From: Roseimaritima ulvae
Lineage (GTDB): Bacteria > Planctomycetota > Planctomycetia > Pirellulales > Pirellulaceae
Assembly (NCBI RefSeq): GCF_008065135.1
Contig: NZ_CP042914.1
Span: 6,181,404-6,245,403, forward strand
DNA length: 64,000 nt
Direction: 5' to 3'
In this document: positions 35,886 through 44,095 of the stretch, one piece after another
How the letters are laid out: every line of letters starts with the position of its first letter
Numbering within the stretch: the first letter of the stretch is position 1
Made by a program: the position numbers and the translations under genes
The notes under the pieces: model-generated
Seen by the model: only the letters and a program-made list of their open reading frames with translations
What the model was told of the DNA's origin: nothing
The model's database searches: none

Positions 35886-35957
35886 GTCGTCGTTCGCTCC
35901 GCGAACGCAACGCGACAGGCAGTATTTTTCGCAATGTTCGCGGAGCGAACAGCGACC
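35885..35957. repeat. Inverted repeat of GTCGTTCGCTCCGCGAACGC type
   Basis: GTCGTCGTTCGCTCCGCGAACGC (left, from 35886) is mirrored by TTCGCGGAGCGAAC (right, to about 35951). It is the same family as 42012-42136 at the other end of the Pho cluster. It lies between the convergent phosphoesterase and phoB genes and is a candidate bidirectional terminator. Confidence 0.75.
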
Positions 35958-35960
35958 ATG

Positions 35961-36647
35961 TTAGGCGGTGTCGCAGAAGCGGTAGCCGACGCCGCGAACG
36001 GTTTCCACCAGATCCGCTCGTTCGTCCAGCTTGCGGCGGATCGCTCGGATATGCACATCGATGGTGCGTTCCATCACGATCGTGCCGTCGCCCAAAACGG
36101 CGTCCAACAATTCGCTCCGCGCGAACACCCGGCCCGGCGAGCGAGCCAGGGTTTCCAACAACCTGAATTCGCTGCGTGTTAATTGCAGCGGCAGGTCGTC
36201 GACGGTGACCTTATGCCGCAGCGGATCAATGACAACGCCTTGCGCCTTGATCACGCCATCATCGTCTTCTTGTTCGTCACGTCGGCATAACGATTTGACC
36301 CGTTCCAACAACACCTTCACGCTGAAGGGTTTGGTCACATAGTCATCGGCGCCTAACGAAAACCCAATCAACTGATCCGACTCTTCCGACTTCGCCGTCA
36401 GCATCAGGATCCGTATCTTCCGCGTGTCTTTATCCGCTTTCAGCGTCCGGCAGACGTCCAATCCATCGATGACCGGCAGCATGAGATCCAAGATAACCAG
36501 GTCGGGCCGGTGATGTTTCGCCTGAGCAATCCCATCCTCTCCATCGCTGGACAGGAACACTTCGTAGCCTTGTTGACGCAGATTGTAAGAAATCACGTCG
36601 GCGATGGAACGATCATCTTCGACGATCAGAATCGATGCTTTAGACAT
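35961..36647 (-). CDS. phoB: PhoB-type response regulator (OmpR family)
   Basis: A 228-residue two-domain regulator. The receiver has Asp11/Asp12, phosphoacceptor Asp54 (LVILDLMLP), LTAKSEESDQ and YVTKPF. The winged-helix domain (about 130-226) has LTRSEFRLLETLARSPGRVFARSELLDAV, RTIDVHIRAIRRKLDE and VETVRGVGYRF, the PhoB/PhoP pattern. It would activate phosphate-starvation genes when phosphorylated by PhoR. It is the last gene of the block, 17 bases after phoU, while its kinase phoR is the first. Confidence 0.92.
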   Translation of the reverse strand: MSKASILIVEDDRSIADVISYNLRQQGYEVFLSSDGEDGIAQAKHHRPDLVILDLMLPVIDGLDVCRTLKADKDTRKIRILMLTAKSEESDQLIGFSLGADDYVTKPFSVKVLLERVKSLCRRDEQEDDDGVIKAQGVVIDPLRHKVTVDDLPLQLTRSEFRLLETLARSPGRVFARSELLDAVLGDGTIVMERTIDVHIRAIRRKLDERADLVETVRGVGYRFCDTA

Positions 36648-36664
36648 TGTTTCTCAGATACTCA

Positions 36665-37354
36665 CTATTCCCGCGATGCGGTAGTCGAACCGTCAATATG
36701 GTCGTGTTGGTGCCGCACGATTTCGCCTTCGACCAGGTAAATCACATCTTCAGCAATGTTGGTTGCTAAATCGCCGATCCGTTCCAGGTGCCGCGACGCG
36801 GAGAAGCAGTGCACGGCGGGAATCACCAAACGGCTGTCCTCCATCATCATTTCCTGCAGGATGTTGATGATGGCCACGTTATGCGAGTTGACTTCGCCAT
36901 CCTGGGCGCGGACGCGGCGAGCCAACAGGGGGTCCATTTTGACGAATGAGTCGAGGGCGCTGCGAAGCATACTGACAGCCGCCGTACTCATTTCTCGGAT
37001 TCGATCGGGTACTTGAAATTCGGGAAACTGCGAGAAGCCTTGCGAGCGTTCGCCGATATTGACGGCTAGGTCGGCGATCCGTTCCAAGTCGTTGTTGATT
37101 TTCAATACCGCTGCGATGCGTCGCAAATCCCCGGCCACCGGCTGGTGCAATGCCAACATCTTCAGGCATTCCTCTTCGATGCGGATTTCTTCCTGATTGA
37201 CTTCGTAGTCTTCGTCGGTGACTTCGGCAGCCAGATCCATGCGGCGATCGCACAGCGCCAACATGGCCTTGTCGATCATCGCTTCGACTCGCGACGACAG
37301 CGCCAGGATCGAACCGTGCAGCCGATCCATATCTCTTTGAAAGTGCTTTGTCAT
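36665..37354 (-). CDS. phoU: Phosphate signalling protein PhoU
   Basis: A 229-residue all-helical protein with the two PhoU repeats: MIDKAMLALCDRRMDLAAEV to CLKMLALHQPVAGDLRRIAAVLKINNDLERIADLAVNI, and AVSMLRSALDSFVKMD to HCFSASRHLERIGDLATNIAEDVIYLVEGE. The E/DRIxDxAxNI metal-binding motifs are intact in both halves. PhoU couples the Pst transporter to PhoR and limits phosphate uptake. The start is 6 bases after the pstB stop, consistent with one operon. Confidence 0.95.
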   Translation of the reverse strand: MTKHFQRDMDRLHGSILALSSRVEAMIDKAMLALCDRRMDLAAEVTDEDYEVNQEEIRIEEECLKMLALHQPVAGDLRRIAAVLKINNDLERIADLAVNIGERSQGFSQFPEFQVPDRIREMSTAAVSMLRSALDSFVKMDPLLARRVRAQDGEVNSHNVAIINILQEMMMEDSRLVIPAVHCFSASRHLERIGDLATNIAEDVIYLVEGEIVRHQHDHIDGSTTASRE

Positions 37355-37360
37355 CCTGGC

Positions 37361-38242
37361 CTATCCAAATTTCCCTGAAACGTAGTCTTCGGTTCGTTGT
37401 TCGCGTGGCATAGTAAAAATCTGCTCCGTCGCTCCGCTCTCTATCAACCGCCCCTGATAAAAGAACGCCGTGCGGTCGGAAACCCGCGAAGCCTGCTGCA
37501 TGCTGTGGGTCACAATCACGATCGAGTACTGTTCGCGAAGTTCAAAGATCAGGTCTTCGACGCGCGAGGTACTGGCCGGGTCGAGCGCCGAACAGGGCTC
37601 GTCCATCAGCAAGATGTTGGGTCCGATGGCGATCGCTCGAGCGATACACAGACGTTGCTGCTGCCCACCGCTCAGCCCCAACGCACTCTGGTGCAAACGA
37701 TCTTTGACCTCGTCCCATAGGGCGGCTTTTTTCAGCGCCCACTCGACCAATTCATCCATTTCGCCGCGAGACGCATTGAGGTGCAGACGAGGGCCAAACG
37801 CCACATTTTGGTAAATCGTTTTGGGAAACGGGTTGGGTTTTTGGAACACGATCCCAATGCGTCGCCGCAGGGCTACCGCGTCGGTCGAGGGCGACAACAC
37901 GTCGACTTCCTGGCCGCTCTCGTCCTCTTTCAACGTCAACGTGCCTTTCGCGTGAGCGTTGGGCACGATGTCGTTCATCCGGTTAATCCATTTCAGCAGC
38001 GTGCTCTTGCCGCAGCCGCTGGGGCCGATGAAGGCAGTCACCTGATTGCGCGGCACACTCAGCGACAGCTGATGGATCGCCTGATAGTCGCCATACCAGG
38101 CGTTAAAGTCGCCGATTTCAATACAGGTTGATGCCGCGTCCGCCGCGGCGCCGTCTGTATTCGCCTGTCCCGGGGTGGCAGCGGGCTGCGCTCCTGGTTT
38201 CGGATTCGAATCGGGATCCATGGATTTAACTTGTGATCTCAT
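37361..38242 (-). CDS. pstB: Phosphate ABC transporter ATP-binding protein PstB
   Basis: A 293-residue ATPase. Walker A is GPSGCGKST (73-81), the signature [16 protein letters not shown] and Walker [14 protein letters not shown] are canonical, and MNDIVPNA and [20 protein letters not shown] are PstB-specific. The first 38 residues are a low-complexity Pro/Ala/Asp-rich extension absent from most PstB; an ATG at 38221 would shorten it by seven residues. The protein would sit on the cytoplasmic face with PstA and PstC. The start is 12 bases after the pstA stop. Confidence 0.95.
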   Translation of the reverse strand: MRSQVKSMDPDSNPKPGAQPAATPGQANTDGAAADAASTCIEIGDFNAWYGDYQAIHQLSLSVPRNQVTAFIGPSGCGKSTLLKWINRMNDIVPNAHAKGTLTLKEDESGQEVDVLSPSTDAVALRRRIGIVFQKPNPFPKTIYQNVAFGPRLHLNASRGEMDELVEWALKKAALWDEVKDRLHQSALGLSGGQQQRLCIARAIAIGPNILLMDEPCSALDPASTSRVEDLIFELREQYSIVIVTHSMQQASRVSDRTAFFYQGRLIESGATEQIFTMPREQRTEDYVSGKFG

Positions 38243-38254
38243 AGGAAAATTCGA

Positions 38255-39550
38255 CTAATTTTGGCTGAGACGATGACGTAAGTAAATCGCCAAGGAATTG
38301 ATCAGCAACAGCGTCACCAGCAACACAATAATCGCCGCGGCCGCCAGCTCTTGATAAACTTCCTGCTGGCGTCCTGCCCAGTTATAAATCAATACGGGCA
38401 TCGTGACCGCATCGTCCATCAAATGTTTCGGTCCGCTGTTCTTGGCGATCGCCGCCCCTAGGATCACCAGAATCGGAGCGGCTTCGCCAATCGCCCGGCC
38501 CATCGACAAAATCGCTCCGGTCATGATCCCCGGGATAGCAGCCGGCAAACAAACGTTGCGGGTGGTCTGCCAGGTCGTCGCGCCCAGCCCCAACGAGGCT
38601 TCTCGCATCGATGGCGGCACACTTCGAAGGGCTTCCTGCGAAGCGATGATCACCACCGGTAGAATCACCAGCGCCAGCGTCAGTCCGGCAGCCAAGAAAC
38701 TGCGGCCAAACGGCAGCCGGAAATAGTACCAATCCTTCCGCGAATACCGCCCGCCCTTGGCCCCAGCTCGAACCGTCCGCTGCCGCAATTCCTTGCTCTT
38801 GGGTTTGGGCGTGCCCGGCGTCCACAACGCCAACTCGACCTCTTCGCCGCTGGGCAGCAGCGCCATCATGGGCTCGTCAACGGTGAGCGTTGTCTCGGTC
38901 CGCTCGCCTTGAGGAATCAACACCACCTGGCCGCGTTCGAGCGACAGCACTTGGTAGTAGTGTTGGACGCCGCCCCATTCCCAGCCCGCCGATTCGTTGA
39001 CCGTGATCTGGCCAAAGGCGTTGAACATGTAAACAAACAGCGACAAGCCCAACAGGCCGTACACGATCGAGGGCACACCGGCCAAATTGGAAATGTTCAG
39101 CTGCACAAAACCGTGCATCCACCGCGTGCCCTTGTACAACAGCGTGCAAATGTGTTCCCAATTGCGTTCGCCCAGCGGAATCACGCGTCGCAGCCAGCGC
39201 AGCTCCGGACGCTGCGGCTTGAACTCTTCCAAGAACACCGCCGTGCCGATCCCTAGTGGCAGCGCGGCCAGCGCACACACACCACAGATAAACAGCGTGC
39301 CCAAGATCGCCGACCACATGCCGGCCTGCTCGGGTTGCAACTCGCTGTGACTGTTGGTCAACAAGTCGCCCGACAAGCTGGAACTGCCTTGCACCGAAAT
39401 CGACACCAGCAGCACCACCAACACTACGACGCTCAGCATCGCGATGGCCACACACAACAGATAGAACCAACCGCTCAACTGCTTGCGGCGACGCGCCTTG
39501 GCCGCTTCGGCCACCGAATCATCACGCTCCAGCGCGATAGGGATGCTCAT
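38255..39550 (-). CDS. pstA: Phosphate ABC transporter permease PstA with internal insertion
   Basis: A 431-residue permease; typical PstA is about 280-300 residues. The first transmembrane segment is WFYLLCVAIAMLSVVVLVVLLVSI and the conserved core includes ISNLAGVPSIVYGLLGLSLFVY and the EAA-loop region LRSVPPSMREASLGLGATTWQTTRNVCLPAAIPGIMTGAILSMGRAIGEAAPI. Extra length comes from about 30 residues after FLEEFKPQ and about 95 residues (roughly 180-275) between VYMFNAFGQ and FGRSFLAAGL. The second insert is soluble-looking and charged, and ends KGGRYSRKDWYYFRLP. The start overlaps the pstC stop by four bases (ATGA). Confidence 0.93.
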   Translation of the reverse strand: MSIPIALERDDSVAEAAKARRRKQLSGWFYLLCVAIAMLSVVVLVVLLVSISVQGSSSLSGDLLTNSHSELQPEQAGMWSAILGTLFICGVCALAALPLGIGTAVFLEEFKPQRPELRWLRRVIPLGERNWEHICTLLYKGTRWMHGFVQLNISNLAGVPSIVYGLLGLSLFVYMFNAFGQITVNESAGWEWGGVQHYYQVLSLERGQVVLIPQGERTETTLTVDEPMMALLPSGEEVELALWTPGTPKPKSKELRQRTVRAGAKGGRYSRKDWYYFRLPFGRSFLAAGLTLALVILPVVIIASQEALRSVPPSMREASLGLGATTWQTTRNVCLPAAIPGIMTGAILSMGRAIGEAAPILVILGAAIAKNSGPKHLMDDAVTMPVLIYNWAGRQQEVYQELAAAAIIVLLVTLLLINSLAIYLRHRLSQN

Positions 39551-40506
39551 TGATACGATTCCCGATAACGTCGTCGCACGATTTGGCCGACCACCGTCAT
39601 GCCAAAGGTGATTACAAACAAGGTCATCGCCACGCCATACAAGCTGTAGTACTGCACGGTTCCGAACTCGTTTTCGCTTTTGATCATTTCCACAATAAAG
39701 CCGGTCATGGTCTGCGACTGGTCTCGCGGATCCAGCGTCGCGGTAGCTCGCGTGCCGGCCGCCAAAGCCACCACCATGGTTTCTCCAATGGCCCGGCTGA
39801 AGGCCAGCAGAAAGGCCGAAATAATGCCCGACAAAGCTGCCGGCACCACGACCTTGACCGCCGTTTCAAAGGGCGTACAGCCCAGCCCATAAGCGCCTTC
39901 GCGAAGCGATCGCGGCACGGCCTGCAAAGCGTCCTCGGACAAACTGCAAACCATCGGCAGGCATAAAATCCCCACCGCGATGCCGGCACTGGTGGCATTA
40001 AATGTGTCAAACGCCCCACCGCTGAAAAACTGCAAACCGGGACTGATTACCAAGATTGCAAAATAGCCCAGCACCACGGTGGGGATCCCGGCGATGATTT
40101 CCAGCGTGGGTTTGAGAATACTGCGAACACGTTTGGACGCAAATTCACTAAGATAAATCGCCGTCACCAAGCCCAAGGGCAGGGCGATTAACATCGCGAT
40201 CACCGTCACTCGCAAGGTCCCCGACAACAACGGCCAGATTCCAAACCGAGCGTCTTCGATCTCTTTGGCTTGCAACGCCGTCCACTGCGTCCCGCTGAAG
40301 AACTCGCCCGGCGACACGTATTCGCTTTCGAAAAAATGCCAGCTCTGCGTGACCAGCATCAAGATGATGCCGGCGGTGATCAACACCGTCGCCAAAGCAC
40401 AGCTGGCCAGCACGCTCACCACCGCCCGCTCGGCCAATACGGCCCGATCGGTCGATTTAAAGCGGCGATTGGTAAGCGCTGCGGGTTGTGACATAGCCTT
40501 CATCAT
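39547..40506 (-). CDS. pstC: Phosphate ABC transporter permease PstC
   Basis: A 319-residue permease of ordinary PstC length. Six hydrophobic segments are visible, including SCALATVLITAGIILMLVTQSW and the core IIAGIPTVVLGYFAILVIS. The EAA loop is VPRSLREGAYGLGCTPFETAVKVVVPAALSGIISAFLLAFSRAIGETMVV. It pairs with PstA to form the membrane channel. The stop overlaps the pstA start (ATGA), implying translational coupling. A 137-base hairpin repeat separates it from pstS upstream. Confidence 0.95.
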   Translation of the reverse strand: MMKAMSQPAALTNRRFKSTDRAVLAERAVVSVLASCALATVLITAGIILMLVTQSWHFFESEYVSPGEFFSGTQWTALQAKEIEDARFGIWPLLSGTLRVTVIAMLIALPLGLVTAIYLSEFASKRVRSILKPTLEIIAGIPTVVLGYFAILVISPGLQFFSGGAFDTFNATSAGIAVGILCLPMVCSLSEDALQAVPRSLREGAYGLGCTPFETAVKVVVPAALSGIISAFLLAFSRAIGETMVVALAAGTRATATLDPRDQSQTMTGFIVEMIKSENEFGTVQYYSLYGVAMTLFVITFGMTVVGQIVRRRYRESYQ

Positions 40507-40509
40507 TGT

Positions 40510-40646
40510 TCACCCTCCCCCTGGGAGAGTCGCGAGGGGACGAGCGGGGAGGGTTTATTGGTTTAAAAGGTATCGCTTACGGTTGCCCACACAACATAAA
40601 ACCCTCTCCTCGCTAAGGCTCGACTCTCCCCGAGGGAGAGTGAAGC
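40510..40646. repeat. CCCTCCCC/GGGAGG hairpin repeat inside the pst operon
   Basis: CACCCTCCCCCTGGGAGAGT with GCGAGGGGACGAGCGGGGAG, then a second part with ACCCTCTCCTCGCTAAGGCT and GAGGGAGAGTGAAG. It occupies almost all of the 190 bases between pstS and pstC. As a strong hairpin it could reduce read-through or stabilise the pstS message. Confidence 0.75.
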
Positions 40647-40696
40647 CAATTTGTCATCGATTGATTTCGCACTGCGAAAGGCTGACGTACTTTGAT

Positions 40697-41761
40697 TTAC
40701 TCGCTGATCAAATTTTCGTCGGTGAAAATGTCGACCACCGAACCGCTGCGGCTTTCACCATCGGCATCGACAAAGTGGCTGCCGGTCTTGAGGGCATCCA
40801 GATTGGCGACGCTGCGTGCCATCACTTCTTCGGGCAACCGCACGTAACCGACCTTCTCGGCGGTCTCCGGCACGTTCTCCAGAAAATACTCAACGAACGC
40901 CTGCACCTGAGCTTTGTTCAGCGATTCCGCGTTCACGTAAATGAACAGCGGGCGGCTGAAGGGAGCGTATTCGCCCGAGGCGATGGTTTCTTTGTTGGGC
41001 AAGACAGCTTCGCCCGAATCGGGATTCACCACCGGCACCGCCTGCAGTTTGTCCTTGTTTTCTTCGTAGTAGGCGACCCCGAAGAAGCCGATCGAATCTT
41101 TGTTGCCGGCCACGCCTTGCACCAGCACGTTGTCGTCTTCGTTCAGCGTCATGTCTTCACGCAGCGCGGCTTTGTCTTTCTTTGCCAACACTTCGTGGAA
41201 GTAGTCGTAGGTTCCCGATCCCACGCCGGGAGCGAAGATTTTGATTTCGCGATCGGGCCAGGAAGGATCCACCTCGCTCCATTTGTTGGCGGCTTCGCTG
41301 CCGACGAAGATGGCTTTCAGCTGGTCGACGGTCAACTGCTTGACCCAGTCGTTCTCGGGATGGATGACAATCGTCAAACCGTCATAAGCGACCGGCAACT
41401 CGACGAACTCCACGCCTGAAGCTTTGCAAGCTTCCCATTCACCGGCTTTGATCGGCCGCGACGCTTCGGAGATATCGGTGGTCTTGTCAGCGAAATCTTT
41501 GAAGCCGTTGCCCGTGCCAGCACCGCCCACGGTGATGTTCACATTCGGGAATTCGGCATCAAACTGTTCTTTGATGGCGTTGCCGATCGGCAACACCGTG
41601 CTGCTACCATTGATTTGGATGTCGCCGGTCAAACTCGACTCGGCCGCCGGGGAGCCATCGGCATCGGTGGTGGAAGTGGTCGAAGAGGAGCCGCAACCGA
41701 CAACTCCCGCGCCCAACAGGGCCACAGCGAACAGGCGTGAACAGAAGAGAGAGGTTTTCAT
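40697..41761 (-). CDS. pstS: Phosphate-binding lipoprotein PstS
   Basis: A 354-residue substrate-binding protein. The signal ends in the lipobox VVGC, then a Ser/Thr/Asp-rich linker. INGSSTVLPIGNAIKEQF, VGGAGTGNGFKDFADKTTDISEASRPIK and APGVGSGTYDYFHEV carry the phosphate-binding Ser/Thr/Arg/Asp cluster typical of PstS (SSTV, TDIxxxSR, SGTYDYF). It captures phosphate for PstC/PstA. It stands slightly apart from pstC (190 bases), as is common for a highly expressed binding protein. Confidence 0.95.
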   Translation of the reverse strand: MKTSLFCSRLFAVALLGAGVVGCGSSSTTSTTDADGSPAAESSLTGDIQINGSSTVLPIGNAIKEQFDAEFPNVNITVGGAGTGNGFKDFADKTTDISEASRPIKAGEWEACKASGVEFVELPVAYDGLTIVIHPENDWVKQLTVDQLKAIFVGSEAANKWSEVDPSWPDREIKIFAPGVGSGTYDYFHEVLAKKDKAALREDMTLNEDDNVLVQGVAGNKDSIGFFGVAYYEENKDKLQAVPVVNPDSGEAVLPNKETIASGEYAPFSRPLFIYVNAESLNKAQVQAFVEYFLENVPETAEKVGYVRLPEEVMARSVANLDALKTGSHFVDADGESRSGSVVDIFTDENLISE

Positions 41762-42011
41762 CGGAAACCGGTTACCTATTATTCAGAGGCGAACAAGTGG
41801 AGTGATTTGAATAACAGGATTGTAAACCGCGGGCCGTGATTTCCGAATCGCCTTACAGCCCCTCGCCGCGTCCCCAACATGATCTCCTAAGCCACTAACC
41901 ACGCGTGACTTACAACCACCCAACCGCGCCGCAGCCAGCCCAAAACGCCATAAAGTTAATGTTAAGAAAACCCCTCTGCAGGGGCAAAAACTTAATATTC
42001 CGCCGCGGCAA
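41762..42011 (-). promoter_or_regulatory. pstS upstream region with possible Pho-box-like motif
   Basis: In this GC-rich genome an AT-rich stretch stands out. Read on the minus strand, 41966-41951 is CTTAACATTAACTTTA, about 190 bases before the pstS start. TTAAC repeats resemble Pho boxes of some non-proteobacterial phyla. ATTAATTAACATT occurs at 43694-43706, upstream of phoR. A small CCCCT/AGGGG hairpin is at 41971-41984. No -35/-10 pair is obvious. Weak evidence, by eye. Confidence 0.3.
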
Positions 42012-42136
42012 GGTCGTCGTTCGCTCCGCGAACGCAACGCAACGCAACGCAAACGCAACGCAAACCGGTCGCTAGCGCGATACGGCTGATAAGATGGCGG
42101 ATGCAGAGCGTTGCGTTCGCGGAGCGAACGACGACC
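42012..42136. repeat. 29-bp inverted repeat, GTCGTTCGCTCCGCGAACGC family, with CAACG short repeats
   Basis: The left arm is 42012-42040 and the right arm 42108-42136; the arms match closely. The loop begins with short tandem CAACGCAACG units. It lies between phoR and pstS and is related to 35885-35957. Confidence 0.75.
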
Positions 42137-42173
42137 ATCAACGCGACACGGCTGATAAGGTGGCACGTGCTAC

Positions 42174-43568
42174 CTATTCGCCCAAGGGCAGCTTGACCAC
42201 GAAGCAACTGCCTTCGCCCAACTGGCTGGTCACCGACACGCTGCCCCCGAACGCTTGCGACAGATGCTTGACGATCGACAGTCCCAACCCGGTGCTGATC
42301 ATCGAGCGGGCGCGAGCGCGATCGGCGCGGAAAAATCGTTCGAACACCCGCGGCAGATTTTCGGCGGAAATCCCGATCCCCGTATCTTCCACCTCGACCC
42401 GAGCCTGCTGGCCATCGGTCGCCAGTCGCACCGTCACGTGTCCGCCGGCGGGCGTGTACTTGATGGCGTTGCTCAGCAGGTTATCGATAATCGTCCGCAC
42501 GCCGTCCTCGTCGGCGTCGACAACCGCGGACTCCTGAATATCCACGGTCAGGGTTTGCTGTTTATGTTCTGCCGAATCGCGTTGGACGGCCACCGCGGCG
42601 GTAATCGCGTCGTGCAGCGGTACACGAACGATATGGAACACTTCCTGCCCGGATTCGACGCGAGCGATTTGCAAGATGTCCTGAATCAGCTGGTGCAAGC
42701 GTTTCGCCTGTTCTTCGATGCGATGCACAAAGTTCAGATTGTTTTCCTGGTCATTGATAGCCCCCATCTTCAGCGTTTCGGCGTAGGCCATGATGGCGGC
42801 CAGCGGCGTCTTCAATTCATGTGACACGTTGGCGACGAATTCATGCCGTAGGTTTTCCAAACGCCGCAGTTCCGTCACATCGCGAAGCACGGCGACGGCG
42901 CCTTGGGGCGGACTGCCGGGCAAGCACGAGGCCCGCAGGTCCAGCGTCCGCACCGGCTCGTCGGCGGTCTGGATTTCGCGCCGCTGCATGCGGCCGGTGA
43001 CCAAGCAATTGCGGAGCGACTCGCACAGCAGCCAGTTGCGTGAAACCTCCAGGAAGGGCTTGCCGGTCGCCTCGCCGGTGACAAAATGCACCATCTGGCG
43101 ACTGGTCGCGTTGGCCAACAGCACTTTCTCCTGCCGGTCGACCGCCACCACGCCGTCGTGCATGCTGTTCAGCACCGCCGACAAACGTTCGAACTCGGTC
43201 TGCAGCCGCTGCTCCCGCTCGTTCACCCGACTCCGCATGCGAGCTTGCGATTCGACTAGGCGGTTAAAGGGGAACTCCAATTCGGTCGTCACCGACTGGG
43301 CCGGCTTGCCAGCGGCCAAGCGATCGTTTTCGCGAGTCAGGTCGCCGACCAGCGTCAGCACCGGCATCACCGCTCGCCGCGCCCCGATCATACAGATCGC
43401 CCAACTCACCAGCACGCTCAACGATGACGCCGCAAACGCTCCCCAGCGGTATTCGTACCCGCCCACCAGGATCAGGGCCGCAAACACGACCAGCATCACA
43501 GCATGTCCGGCCAGCAGAATGCGATTGAGTTTCAGCAGCAGACTGGCGTCCTGCATATTTCCCATCAA
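42174..43568 (-). CDS. phoR: PhoR-type sensor histidine kinase
   Basis: A 464-residue membrane kinase. Two transmembrane helices are packed closely (AVMLVVFAALILVGGY and FAASSLSVLVSWAICMIG, about 22-62), leaving almost no periplasmic domain, as in PhoR. A HAMP-like linker is followed by a PAS domain (about 125-235, MHDGVVAVDRQEKVLLANA). The H-box is FVANVSHELKTPLAAI with His250. N-box IIDNLLSNAIKYTP, G1 VEDTGIGIS and G2 GLGLSIVKHL are intact. It heads the Pho block, and the phoB gene at the far end is its likely partner. Upstream lies the possible Pho-box-like motif at 43694. Confidence 0.9.
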   Translation of the reverse strand: MMGNMQDASLLLKLNRILLAGHAVMLVVFAALILVGGYEYRWGAFAASSLSVLVSWAICMIGARRAVMPVLTLVGDLTRENDRLAAGKPAQSVTTELEFPFNRLVESQARMRSRVNEREQRLQTEFERLSAVLNSMHDGVVAVDRQEKVLLANATSRQMVHFVTGEATGKPFLEVSRNWLLCESLRNCLVTGRMQRREIQTADEPVRTLDLRASCLPGSPPQGAVAVLRDVTELRRLENLRHEFVANVSHELKTPLAAIMAYAETLKMGAINDQENNLNFVHRIEEQAKRLHQLIQDILQIARVESGQEVFHIVRVPLHDAITAAVAVQRDSAEHKQQTLTVDIQESAVVDADEDGVRTIIDNLLSNAIKYTPAGGHVTVRLATDGQQARVEVEDTGIGISAENLPRVFERFFRADRARARSMISTGLGLSIVKHLSQAFGGSVSVTSQLGEGSCFVVKLPLGE

Positions 43569-43800
43569 CAGATAAAGGATTTGTGAAGCGGCGTACCGAG
43601 CGAATCCGCAATCCTAACCCGTCTTGCCTCTTCCGATCAGCCGTCTGAACATCCGCAGCCGATTTCTTGGGCCGCGACAGGCCGAAATTCACCATTAATT
43701 AACATTCCGTTGTCGCTGCCCGACTAGCCGCCTCATCGGACAACGGCAAAATACGGTATAGTCCCCGGTGGCGAGTGGCGAGAGGTGAGTGGCGAGAGAG

Positions 43801-43982
43801 ATTGCAAAATGCAAAATGAACATTGCAAAGTGCAAATTGCCCCGATTTTTCATTTTCCACTTTCCACTTTAACTTTTTCATTTCCCTGCATCGCAGCTGC
43901 CTAGCCTCCCCAACTGCCCAACTGCCCAACTGCCCAACTGCCCAACTGCCTCACTGCCTCACTGCCTCACTGCCTCACTGCC
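43801..43982. repeat. AT-rich dispersed repeat followed by nine tandem octamers
   Basis: 43801-43887 is an AT-rich repeat (ATGCAAAATGAACATTGCAA ... ACTTTAACTTTTTCATTTCC) related to 32427-32527. 43911-43982 is five copies of CAACTGCC followed by four of TCACTGCC. The region is open in one frame but has no start-like context. It lies between the divergent phoR and adenylate-kinase genes, whose gap is 527 bases. Confidence 0.85.
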
Positions 43983-43985
43983 CCC

Positions 43986-44089
43986 CACCGTCTGGCGACG
44001 GTAGCTACGGATCCAAAGTCTGGCGACTTCGGCTACGCAACTCGCAACTCGCAACTCGCAACTCGCAACTCGCAACTCGCAACTCGCAA
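43986..44089. repeat. Hairpin-pair repeat and seven perfect heptamers before the adenylate-kinase start
   Basis: 43986-44036 holds CACCGTCTGGCGACGGTAGC and AAAGTCTGGCGACTTCGGCT. Then CTCGCAA is repeated seven times without error, 44041-44089, ending six bases before the ATG at 44096. The heptamers occupy the place of the ribosome-binding site and spacer. Confidence 0.9.
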
Positions 44090-44095
44090 CTCATC

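Noticed and set aside
43823-44095. In-frame extension upstream of the adenylate-kinase-like gene
   Set aside because: It would translate octamer and heptamer tandem repeats into low-complexity sequence; the conserved protein begins at 44096.
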